Below, piece by piece: positions 1 to 6,341 of a stretch of 12,335 nt of DNA. The notes under the pieces are model-generated. The model searched no databases and was not told the DNA's origin. It saw nothing but the letters and a program-made list of their open reading frames with translations. Made by a program: the position numbers and the translations under genes. Source of the stretch: Tannerella sp. (GTDB lineage: Bacteria; Bacteroidota; Bacteroidia; Bacteroidales; Tannerellaceae); NCBI GenBank assembly GCA_031282485.1, contig JAITDQ010000130.1, forward strand, positions 1-12,335, read 5' to 3'. Within the stretch, counting starts at the first letter, position 1, and every line of letters starts with the position of its first letter.

Positions 1-6
1 GACGTT

Positions 7-26
7 TTAATTAAATCTTAACAAAA
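7..26 (+). promoter_or_regulatory. Candidate PHO box upstream of the TonB-dependent receptor
   Basis: Two TTAA(T/C) half-sites start at 7 and 18, an 11-bp spacing. PhoB-family regulators bind direct repeats with that period. The 20 bases match 16 of 20 with the box at 5409-5428 upstream of pstS. In both promoters the second TAAC lies exactly 36 bp before the -7 element (19 to 55; 5421 to 5457). A further TAAT at 41-44 sits in the same 11-bp phase, as TAAA does at 5443-5446. The regulatory role is inferred; the shared sequence and spacing are seen directly. Confidence 0.6.
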
Positions 27-30
27 TAGC

Positions 31-62
31 TTGTATGCCGTAATTTTCCGGCTCTACTTTTG
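31..62 (+). promoter_or_regulatory. Bacteroidota-type promoter of the TonB-dependent receptor
   Basis: TACTTTTG at 55-62 matches the Bacteroidota -7 consensus TAnnTTTG in full. TTG at 31-33 is a possible -33 element, 21 bp away. Transcription would begin near 69, leaving a leader of about 20 bases before the ATG at 90. An in-frame TTG at 60-62 lies inside the -7 element, so it cannot be the translation start of a transcript made here. Confidence 0.65.
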
Positions 63-89
63 TCGCGTAATTTTAGCACGAAACGTAGA

Positions 90-2837
90 ATGAAAAAGAA
101 AATCGTCCATATAAAAACAGGAGCGCTCATACTGCTCGTTTTCCAGTTTTCAACCGCAAACATCCTTTTTGCCCGGCAGGAAGGGATACTGAAAGGAAAA
201 ATCGTTGACGGACGAACGCAGGAAATGCTCCCCGGAGCAAGCGTCGTCATAAAGGAAATACCGGACAGGGGCGTCGTCAGCGACATGGACGGGAATTATA
301 TGATGACCCTGCCTGTGGGGACGTATACGGTGGTTGCTTCCTACGTTTCGTATGCGACACTCGAAATAACGAAAGTTAATATCACAGAAGACGCACCGCT
401 GATTCTCAACATAGACCTGAAAGAAGTGACGCAAGACCTCGGCGAAGTCATGGTCGTAGCGCGAATGGACATGGAGGCGGAGAAAGCGTTGATGATTGAA
501 CGGCAGCAGGCTTCGGTCGCCGTCGAGAATCTGGGGGCGAAGGAAATGTCGGTCAAGGGGCTTTCGACCGTTGCCGACGGGATAAAAAAAGTTACCGGAA
601 TATCCATGGAGGGGAACAGTAAAGTCTATGTCCGCGGACTGGGCGACAGGTACAGCATGACTTCGCTGAACGGTTTCCCCATCGCATCGCCCAATCCTGA
701 TAACAAGCTGATTCCGCTGACGCTGTTCCCGACGTCAATCGTCAGGAACATATCCGTCAATAAAGTTTACCGGCCGTCGGTCTTCGGCGATTATTCCGGC
801 GCCCACATAAACGTGGATACGAAAGAAAACATCGGGAAAGATTACCTTACTTTCGGCATTTCGACCGGCGGGAGGACGAATATCCTGTTCTCCGACTTCT
901 ATTCTTCGGACAAAACCGGCGCGGGCGTCCCTTTCCTCGGCATTAACCGCGGCCTTGGGTTAAGCAAAAACATAAAAAACATGACGGCTGATGAGTTTGA
1001 GGACTGGCAGCTGACGAACAATCCCTTTCGAACGGGCTTTTCCGTCGGCAAAAAGACGGCGGTGCCTGACGTCGGGCTGGATTTCGGCGCCGGTAAGACG
1101 TGGAATGTCGGCAGCCGGAAGCTGAACGTTTTGCTGGCTGCCGGATTCAATAATGACCGGACATGGTACCGGGATGCTTACGTTTCGACGGTTAATGCCC
1201 AGGGCGTCGTCCGCGACGAATATCGTTACGACAAATTTATATACGAAACGACCACGACCCTGCTGGGGCAAATCGGGTATACGCTCGGGAAGTCCGGCCG
1301 GATGTCGTATAATGTAATGTTCATCAACAATACGGAGGATAATTACATGCGCCGCGAAGGTGTCGACGCCGAAGGAATAGAACTGATCGGGAGTAACAGC
1401 GTGTACCATTCCTACAAACTGTTTAACAATCAACTGACGGGAAAACACGAGTTGCAGCAGAACAAATGGTTTACGGACTGGCAGGTTTCCTACGGCCGTA
1501 CGAAAAGCGATGAACCCGACCGCCGCCAGGTGATGTTCACCCATAACGGGAATCATACGCTGTCCCTCTTCAAACTCAATCAGCAGGAGACGATGCGCTA
1601 CTTCGGGGAGTTATTCGAAGACGAATGGAACGGGGATTTGAAAATCAAATATATGCTGGGCGCCGGCGAATCCCGGCCGGGTTTTATCCGCGCGGGCGGT
1701 TCCGTACGCAGCAAGATGCGGGATTTCTATTCTTCGAATTTCTATTATAATTTGAAAAATATCTCCCCGCAGATAGATGATATTTATGATACGGACGATT
1801 ACCTCAATTACCGTAACATAGCAAACGGGACGATTGCAGTCAACAAAAACTCGCTGCCACGGAACAAATATTATGCGGGAATGGACATCTATGCCGCATT
1901 TGCGGAGGCGGAATACAGTCCGGCCGCGCGGCTGCTTGTCGCCCTGGGGTTTCGCTACGAACATTCCAGGCAGCATGTGAGGTTTTGGACGGATGCCGCC
2001 GAGGAACGGCTTGCGACACTGGCGACGGACGATTTGTTTCCGGCCGTGAATCTTAAATATAATGTAAACAGGAACGGGAATCTTCGTTTGGGGCTTTCGC
2101 GCACCGTTACGCGTCCTTCCTTTCTGGAAATGGCTCCTTTCGAATATAAGGAATCGTACGGCGGCGCCACGATACGGGGATATGAGCGTATCACGAACGG
2201 GTATAATTATAATTTTGACCTGCGATATGAACTTTTCCACGGATTCGGCGACATGTATTCTTTCGGTGTCTACTACAAATATCTGGAAACGCCGATTGAA
2301 CGCGTCCAGGAATATTCCGGGTCGCTCATACAGAGTTTCCGTAACGTGGACAACGGGCACGTGGCCGGCGCCGAAGTCGAAGTGCGCCGGCAGTTGACGC
2401 ATCAGTTGAAGGTCGATTTCAATGCTTCTTATATTTTCACCCGCATATCCTTACCCGAAAAAGGTCTGTATACGGACAGGATAAGGCCGTTGCAGGGGGC
2501 TTCTCCCTGGTTGGCGAATCTGGATGTTAATTATTCGCCGCTCTGGGGTGACGAAAAACCGCTGTCGCTTTCGGCCGTTTACAATTTGCAGGGTCCCCGC
2601 ATCCATTCGGTAGGTATCAACGGGGTGAGCAATGTGATTGAGGAGGCTGTGCACTCGCTGGATTTTATCGCTTCCTTCGCTTTCGGCAGGGGGATGAAAG
2701 TGAAATTGCAGGGCAGGAACCTGTTTAACCCGGAACATAAATTTACGCAAAAAATAAAGGATACGGGAAAGACGGAAACGGTAGAATATTTCCGCAAGGG
2801 ATTGAATATCGGCGTCGGATTTTCCATGGATTTTTAA
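90..2837 (+). CDS. TonB-dependent outer-membrane receptor with carboxypeptidase-regulatory-like N-terminal domain
   Basis: This 915-residue protein is an energised outer-membrane import channel. From the ATG at 90 it has a signal peptide (about residues 1-28, ending LFA), a carboxypeptidase-D-regulatory-like beta sandwich (about 31-112, with PGASVVIKE and DMDGNYMMTLPVGTYTV), a linker LGEVMVVA at 118-125, a plug domain (about 135-245, containing VYVRGLGDRYS), and a beta barrel to the C-terminus ending in Phe. ATG 90 is chosen over the upstream TTG because that TTG lies in the promoter. It is shorter than typical SusC proteins and no SusD gene follows, so a glycan SusCD pair is unlikely. A surface lipoprotein gene begins 22 bp downstream, probably co-transcribed. 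The ligand is not visible in the sequence. A PHO-like box upstream suggests phosphate or an organophosphate (inference). Confidence 0.92.
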   Translation: MKKKIVHIKTGALILLVFQFSTANILFARQEGILKGKIVDGRTQEMLPGASVVIKEIPDRGVVSDMDGNYMMTLPVGTYTVVASYVSYATLEITKVNITEDAPLILNIDLKEVTQDLGEVMVVARMDMEAEKALMIERQQASVAVENLGAKEMSVKGLSTVADGIKKVTGISMEGNSKVYVRGLGDRYSMTSLNGFPIASPNPDNKLIPLTLFPTSIVRNISVNKVYRPSVFGDYSGAHINVDTKENIGKDYLTFGISTGGRTNILFSDFYSSDKTGAGVPFLGINRGLGLSKNIKNMTADEFEDWQLTNNPFRTGFSVGKKTAVPDVGLDFGAGKTWNVGSRKLNVLLAAGFNNDRTWYRDAYVSTVNAQGVVRDEYRYDKFIYETTTTLLGQIGYTLGKSGRMSYNVMFINNTEDNYMRREGVDAEGIELIGSNSVYHSYKLFNNQLTGKHELQQNKWFTDWQVSYGRTKSDEPDRRQVMFTHNGNHTLSLFKLNQQETMRYFGELFEDEWNGDLKIKYMLGAGESRPGFIRAGGSVRSKMRDFYSSNFYYNLKNISPQIDDIYDTDDYLNYRNIANGTIAVNKNSLPRNKYYAGMDIYAAFAEAEYSPAARLLVALGFRYEHSRQHVRFWTDAAEERLATLATDDLFPAVNLKYNVNRNGNLRLGLSRTVTRPSFLEMAPFEYKESYGGATIRGYERITNGYNYNFDLRYELFHGFGDMYSFGVYYKYLETPIERVQEYSGSLIQSFRNVDNGHVAGAEVEVRRQLTHQLKVDFNASYIFTRISLPEKGLYTDRIRPLQGASPWLANLDVNYSPLWGDEKPLSLSAVYNLQGPRIHSVGINGVSNVIEEAVHSLDFIASFAFGRGMKVKLQGRNLFNPEHKFTQKIKDTGKTETVEYFRKGLNIGVGFSMDF

Positions 2838-2859
2838 TTATATACTTTTTAAAAAACGA

Positions 2860-4122
2860 ATGACTATGAACAAGTATTTTGAACGAATCAGTTACGCACT
2901 GATGTTGACAGCAATGTTGAATGTATTTGTCGCCTGTGGCGGCGACGACGACCCTGACCCGGCTCCCGAACCGGATTCCGACGAACTTATTTTGAAAGGT
3001 GAACTGACGAACGAAAGAACGCTTAAAGCCGGGAACACGTACGAACTTATCGGCGGTTACCAGGTCAAACAGGGCGGCAACCTGATTATTGAAGAAGGCG
3101 TAACGATTGAGGCAACACGTACAATCGACGGACAGCCGGATTATATTATCATCGAACAGGGCGGCAAAATCAACGCGAACGGGACGAAAGACCATCCGAT
3201 CGTGATGACCTCCACCCGCCGTCAGCCCGGCGCCTGGGGCGGCGTGCATATCTGCGGCCGGGCGCCGGTAAACCTCTCCGGCGGAACGGGCAAGTCCGAG
3301 ATCGGCGATGCCACGTTCGGCGGCTCGACGGCCGACGACAATTCCGGGACGATGCGTTACGTACGCCTCGAATATACCGGTTTCGCCTTCAGCGAAACGA
3401 AGGAATCCAACGGTCTGACCATGTACGGCGTCGGCAACGGGACTACGATCGAGTACGTCCAGACATACAAAGGCTCCGACGACGGGTTTGAGTGGTTTGG
3501 CGGAACGGTGAACGCCCGTTACTTAGTATCGATGCACAGCGAGGACGATTCGTTCGACTGGACGGACGGCTGGATCGGCAAGGGGCAGTTCTGGGTAGCC
3601 ATACAAGACCCGACAGCGCCCGGCGCCGACGGCACGGCTAACGGCGACTGCCTGATAGAGGCCGATAACCGCGAAGACAACTTCGGCAATACGCCGGTCT
3701 CACGTCCCACACTGTCGAACCTGACGCTGGTAGGAAACAACGACAGCAACGCCCAGAAACGCGGTATCCGCCTGCGTGCCGGTACCGGCATCAAACTTTA
3801 CAACACGCTGGTGAAGGGAAAACCAACTTCGCTGACCGTCGCCACAGCCGAAACGGAACAAAGTTTCATCAACGGAACGTCCGTCGTCGAACATCTCTGG
3901 GCAGACAAAGCTTTCGCCTACGAAGGCGGCATCTCCGACCTTGCGCTGGACGCCAAAACCGGCAATGCCATAAACCAAAGCATCAACTTCTCCGCCGGTT
4001 ATATCGGAGTCATCAGCGGAGACATCGACCTTTCCGCGTCCGACGCGTTCTTTACCAAAACGGATTATAAAGGCGCCGTCCCTGCGAATAATGACTGGAC
4101 TGCGGGGTGGACGATAAAATAA
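2860..4122 (+). CDS. Predicted surface-exposed beta-helix lipoprotein, function unknown
   Basis: A 420-residue lipoprotein. The N-terminus has a short hydrophobic signal ending FVAC, a lipobox with Cys26, followed by GGDDDPDPAPEPDSDE. Acidic residues soon after the lipid Cys are typical of Bacteroidota surface-export signals. The rest is rich in short beta strands with G/N/D turns (about 45-330), suggesting a right-handed parallel beta helix. Conspicuous motifs are SDDGFEWFGG (206-215), EDDSFDWTDGW (228-238) and KGQFWVAIQ (241-249); the acidic-aromatic repeats could bind metal or ligand. I know similar motifs from unassigned Bacteroidota secreted proteins but no function for them. It starts 22 bp after the receptor gene and probably works with it at the cell surface. 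ATG 2866 is an equally good start and gives 418 residues. No catalytic residues can be assigned. Confidence 0.85.
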   Translation: MTMNKYFERISYALMLTAMLNVFVACGGDDDPDPAPEPDSDELILKGELTNERTLKAGNTYELIGGYQVKQGGNLIIEEGVTIEATRTIDGQPDYIIIEQGGKINANGTKDHPIVMTSTRRQPGAWGGVHICGRAPVNLSGGTGKSEIGDATFGGSTADDNSGTMRYVRLEYTGFAFSETKESNGLTMYGVGNGTTIEYVQTYKGSDDGFEWFGGTVNARYLVSMHSEDDSFDWTDGWIGKGQFWVAIQDPTAPGADGTANGDCLIEADNREDNFGNTPVSRPTLSNLTLVGNNDSNAQKRGIRLRAGTGIKLYNTLVKGKPTSLTVATAETEQSFINGTSVVEHLWADKAFAYEGGISDLALDAKTGNAINQSINFSAGYIGVISGDIDLSASDAFFTKTDYKGAVPANNDWTAGWTIK

Positions 4123-4157
4123 TGGTTAATGGTTAATGGTTAATGATTAATGATTAT
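4123..4157. repeat. Five tandem copies of a 7-bp unit (TGGTTAA/TGATTAA)
   Basis: Directly after the lipoprotein stop codon come three TGGTTAA units (4123-4143), one TGATTAA (4144-4150) and one TGATTAT (4151-4157). The last base overlaps the first TTGAGCCTGTCGAA. A 7-bp unit so close to a stop looks like a slippage-prone simple repeat. No coding function is seen. Confidence 0.9.
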
Positions 4158-4227
4158 TGAGCCTGTCGAAGTACCGGTCATTGAGCCTGTCGAAATGATG
4201 GTTATTGAGCTTGTCGAAATGATGGTT
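4156..4227. repeat. Three tandem copies of a 24-bp unit carrying TTGAGCCTGTCGAA
   Basis: The cores start at 4157, 4181 and 4205, an exact 24-bp period. The first two cores are TTGAGCCTGTCGAA and the third is TTGAGCTTGTCGAA. Copies two and three share the spacer ATGATGGTTA; copy one has GTACCGGTCA. The reverse complement, TTCGACAGGCTCAA, belongs to an interspersed motif seen between genes in many bacterial genomes. Its function here is unknown. Confidence 0.88.
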
Positions 4228-4242
4228 AATGGGTGCGAAATG

Positions 4243-4324
4243 AAAAAAAGGAAAATGACGGGATGAATGCTTCGGGCTGTGCCCTTGCAGGTGACGGGAT
4301 GTGTGCTCCGTCATTTTCTTTTTT
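4243..4324. terminator. Putative bidirectional terminator between converging genes
   Basis: GAAAATGACGG at 4251-4261 pairs perfectly with CCGTCATTTTC at 4308-4318. An A run (4243-4249) precedes it and a T run (4319-4324) follows, so the hairpin has a T tract on either strand. The loop is long (46 bases) and holds a direct repeat of TGACGGGATG (4255 and 4292). A shorter alternative stem is GACGG with CCGTC at 4308-4312. It sits 120 bp after the lipoprotein stop and 22 bp from the Rpn gene stop, where a shared terminator would be expected. The long loop lowers confidence. Confidence 0.55.
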
Positions 4325-4346
4325 ATCTATGGAATGGACTTTCCTT

Positions 4347-5279
4347 TTAATTCTTAATTTCAGTCTTTAGACGGGCAATTTCTGCAAGAAGAATTTCAGT
4401 TTCCTTAGCGAGTTTTTCGCGCTCTTCGCGTTCTCTTTCAAGTTCTTTTTCGCGCTCTTCAAGTTCTTTAGCGAGTTTTTCGCGCTCTATTCTGCCTTCT
4501 TCCCTGCCTATTATTTCACCTTCTATCCTGCCTTCAAGTTTGGTGGAGGCAATGGCACTCAGGTCTCTACTGCGCTGTTCCTGCATATAGTCGTAGGCTT
4601 TACGCTCTTCCGGCGTGAGATTGTCGCGGTCGAGCGCTTTGCGAGCTTTCTTCAGGCCTTTGGCTTTAAACTCGTCTTTTATAACGTTGTGCTTCAGGAA
4701 ATAGATCCATTCATCCAGCGTGTCCTTCGCTACGTCGTTAAAATTATTGACTTTTAGAATGTAGTATTCGGGATAGATGTCGCCCGCCATTTTCCGCCCG
4801 AATGTCTTGCGCTGTGCCATGGAGAGATGCAGTTCATCCTTCCTGTGCAGACCCGTGAAATGGGTACGGCCGTGATAGACATAGTCCTTGCCCTGTCCCA
4901 AATCAAAATATACGATGTTGATGGAATAGACTTTTTTCACTTCCACGTATTCCGATCCCTGAACCATACGCTCGGTAATCGTTTTGCTTGTCCCGTACAG
5001 CATACGATGCAGGTAATCTATCTCAAACCTGAACTGCAACTCTATCAGCATTATTTCACCCGATTCGGCTTCTACCAGAATGTCAACCCGGTTGGACTTG
5101 TCTACCGAATCCTCCTTATTGCTTTCGCTTTCGCCGATGGCCTTTACCGAGATATCGCGCATGAGCAGCTCGCTCAAAAAACCTTCCAGTACTTCAAAGT
5201 TGGCTTTGTTGCGTAACAACCGCTTTAACGCATAATCGAATGATATCAGCACCCGTTCGCCTTTTTTACACTCTTCCAT
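4347..5279 (-). CDS. Rpn-family PD-(D/E)XK nuclease / putative transposase
   Basis: A 310-residue protein of the Rpn/PD-(D/E)XK nuclease transposase family, whose studied members are recombination-promoting DNA endonucleases. The N-terminal part has SFDYALKRLL (13-22) and a nuclease core with Asp66 in RVDILVE and Glu80/Gln82 in IELQ. This fits the D-(E)xQ active-site pattern and suggests an intact enzyme. From about 248 the C-terminus turns into GRIEGE-type repeats and then a highly charged coiled coil (265-310, REKLAKE twice). The start at 5279 is chosen for the AGGAGGAG seven bases upstream; an in-frame earlier start at 5312 would lie inside the -7 element. It is convergent with the lipoprotein gene, divergent from pstS, and looks unrelated to phosphate. 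Its base composition appears AT-richer than its neighbours by eye, consistent with later acquisition. Confidence 0.85.
   Translation of the reverse strand: MEECKKGERVLISFDYALKRLLRNKANFEVLEGFLSELLMRDISVKAIGESESNKEDSVDKSNRVDILVEAESGEIMLIELQFRFEIDYLHRMLYGTSKTITERMVQGSEYVEVKKVYSINIVYFDLGQGKDYVYHGRTHFTGLHRKDELHLSMAQRKTFGRKMAGDIYPEYYILKVNNFNDVAKDTLDEWIYFLKHNVIKDEFKAKGLKKARKALDRDNLTPEERKAYDYMQEQRSRDLSAIASTKLEGRIEGEIIGREEGRIEREKLAKELEEREKELEREREEREKLAKETEILLAEIARLKTEIKN
4405..4488 (-). repeat. 21-base direct repeat inside the coiled-coil coding region
   Basis: The same 21 bases occur at 4405-4425 and 4468-4488 on the plus strand, 63 bases (three heptads) apart. They encode the two REKLAKE blocks of the nuclease's C-terminal coiled coil. 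The length is a multiple of seven codons, so gain or loss of one unit would keep both frame and heptad register. Confidence 0.8.
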
Positions 5280-5286
5280 GACTTTT

Positions 5287-5294
5287 CTCCTCCT
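5287..5294 (-). promoter_or_regulatory. Strong Shine-Dalgarno site that sets the Rpn gene start
   Basis: On the minus strand AGGAGGAG ends seven bases before the ATG at 5279-5277. No other gene in this window shows a comparable site, and Bacteroidota genes commonly lack one. It therefore both decides the start and marks the gene as unlike its neighbours. Confidence 0.8.
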
Positions 5295-5309
5295 GTTTTT
5301 AATGTCCCA

Positions 5310-5341
5310 CAAAGATAATTCCTTTTTTCTATACAGACAAA
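5310..5341 (-). promoter_or_regulatory. Bacteroidota-type promoter of the Rpn gene
   Basis: Read on the minus strand, TTTG (5341-5338) is followed after 20 bp by TATCTTTG (5317-5310), a full match to the -33/-7 consensus TTTG/TAnnTTTG. Transcription would start near 5303, about 24 bases before the ATG at 5279. No PHO-like box lies next to it. Confidence 0.7.
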
Positions 5342-5354
5342 AAATGGGGAACAG

Positions 5355-5385
5355 AATTTACAAATATATGTTCATCCTGTAAATT
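5355..5385. repeat. Perfect 8-bp inverted repeat between the divergent promoters
   Basis: AATTTACA (5355-5362) and TGTAAATT (5378-5385) are exact reverse complements separated by 15 bp. The repeat lies just upstream of the Rpn promoter and 24 bp before the pstS PHO-like box. It has no T tract or GC-rich stem, so it looks more like a dyad operator than a terminator. No regulator can be assigned. Confidence 0.5.
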
Positions 5386-5408
5386 TTAAAATGCTGTGAA
5401 TATCAATC

Positions 5409-5428
5409 TTAACCGAATCGTAACAAAA
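5409..5428 (+). promoter_or_regulatory. Candidate PHO box upstream of pstS
   Basis: TTAAC at 5409 and GTAAC at 5420 form a direct repeat with an 11-bp period, the spacing used by PhoB-type winged-helix regulators. It matches 16 of 20 bases with the box at 7-26. The second TAAC is 36 bp before the -7 element, the same as upstream of the receptor. A PhoB-type regulator is encoded in this window. Binding itself is inferred. Confidence 0.65.
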
Positions 5429-5456
5429 AAGTCGGGAAGTTGTAAATATCGCGCAG

Positions 5457-5464
5457 TACTTTCG
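5457..5464 (+). promoter_or_regulatory. Putative -7 element of the pst operon promoter
   Basis: TACTTTCG differs from TAnnTTTG at one position. A TTG at 5440-5442 is only 14 bp upstream, so there is no well-placed -33 element. That fits a promoter needing an activator at the box at 5409-5428. The predicted start near 5470 gives a leader of about 38 bases to the ATG at 5508. Confidence 0.55.
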
Positions 5465-5507
5465 CCGGCGAGAATTGAAACGTATTAAATACAAATTTTT
5501 GAGAAAA

Positions 5508-6323
5508 ATGAAAACGACTATTCTGACAATCCTTATTTTATCGGTGTCTCTGGCCGGTGCGCAGGCGCAGCGCATAAAGGGGTCGGACACGATGTTGCCC
5601 CTGTCGCAGAAGGCGGCGGAAGAATTTATGAAAGCCAATCCCGCACGTACCGTCACGGTCACCGGCGGCGGGAGCGGCACAGGCATCGCCGCTCTGCTCG
5701 AAGGGACAACCGACCTGGCGCAGCTCTCGCGCAAAATCAAGTTTGACGAAAAAAATAAACTCCGGGAAAAAGGCAAAACCGTGAAGGAAATAACAGCGGC
5801 CTACGACGCCCTGGCCGTCATCGTGCATCCGTCCAACAAGGTGACGAACCTCACCCGCGAACAGTTGGAAGGTATCTTCACCGGGAAAATCAAAAACTGG
5901 AAAGACGCAGGCGGCGACGACCTGACCATTATCCCCTATTCCCGCGAGACATCCTCCGGTACATACGAGTTTTTCAAGGAAAATGTGTTGAAAAACAAAA
6001 ACTACATGTCCGGCATCATGAGTATGCCCGCTACGGGCGCCATTATCCAGTCCGTCAGCCAGACGAAAGGCGCTGTCGGCTACGTCGGTCTGGCTTACCT
6101 GAACAGGGACGTAAAAGCCGTCCGCGTCTCGTACGACCAGGGCAAAACGTATGTCGAACCGACCGTTGCCAATGCTAAAAACGAGACTTACCCGATCGTC
6201 CGCCCCCTGTATTACTATTACGACACAACCGTCGAGAGCAGCGTAAAACCTTTCGTTGATTTCATCCTCTCCGGCAAGGGACAAAGCATCGTTTCGGAAA
6301 CGGGATTCGTTTCCGTCAATTAA
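5508..6323 (+). CDS. pstS: Periplasmic phosphate-binding protein PstS
   Basis: The solute-binding protein of the high-affinity phosphate ABC transporter, 271 residues. A signal peptide spans about 1-20 (AGAQA then Q), giving a soluble periplasmic protein; no lipobox is visible. Mature-protein motifs typical of PstS are GSDTMLPLSQ (25-34), GGGSGTG (53-59), LSRKIK (73-78), VIVHPSN (104-110), the IFTGKIKNW stretch (123-131) and the phosphate-contact segment SRETSSGTYEFF (145-156). The length is normal for Bacteroidota PstS. ATG 5508 is preferred to the in-frame TTG at 5475 because it directly begins the signal peptide and leaves a reasonable leader. It is first of a tightly spaced operon, 18 bp before pstC, and has a PHO-like box upstream. 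Confidence 0.96.
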   Translation: MKTTILTILILSVSLAGAQAQRIKGSDTMLPLSQKAAEEFMKANPARTVTVTGGGSGTGIAALLEGTTDLAQLSRKIKFDEKNKLREKGKTVKEITAAYDALAVIVHPSNKVTNLTREQLEGIFTGKIKNWKDAGGDDLTIIPYSRETSSGTYEFFKENVLKNKNYMSGIMSMPATGAIIQSVSQTKGAVGYVGLAYLNRDVKAVRVSYDQGKTYVEPTVANAKNETYPIVRPLYYYYDTTVESSVKPFVDFILSGKGQSIVSETGFVSVN

Positions 6324-6341
6324 AAATCAAATCTCAACTGC

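Noticed and set aside
960..1556. A 198-codon antisense frame within the receptor gene
   Set aside because: No start context or domain is seen; it is explained by codon bias of the opposite strand.
1611..2402. A 263-codon antisense frame within the TonB receptor gene
   Set aside because: It is entirely inside a well-supported barrel-coding region, with no promoter or recognisable motif of its own.
90..4122. A SusC/SusD glycan-uptake pair
   Set aside because: The receptor is shorter than typical SusC, and the second protein has a beta-strand-rich repetitive pattern rather than the helical tetratricopeptide-like SusD pattern.
4123..4227. CRISPR array
   Set aside because: The units are 24 bp and contiguous, with a 14-base core and short similar spacers. 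There are no cas genes and no unique 30-40 bp spacers.
4123..5400. A complete insertion sequence or transposon carrying the Rpn gene
   Set aside because: I found no matching terminal inverted repeats or target-site duplications at the two sides. The 5355-5385 dyad is local and has no partner near 4123-4346.
5280..5507. A riboswitch or small RNA gene upstream of pstS
   Set aside because: The predicted pstS leader is only about 38 bases and lacks stable paired structure; promoter and operator elements explain the conserved-looking parts.
5538..6284. A 248-codon antisense frame opposite pstS
   Set aside because: It is the mirror of an intact pstS and its translation resembles no family I recognise.
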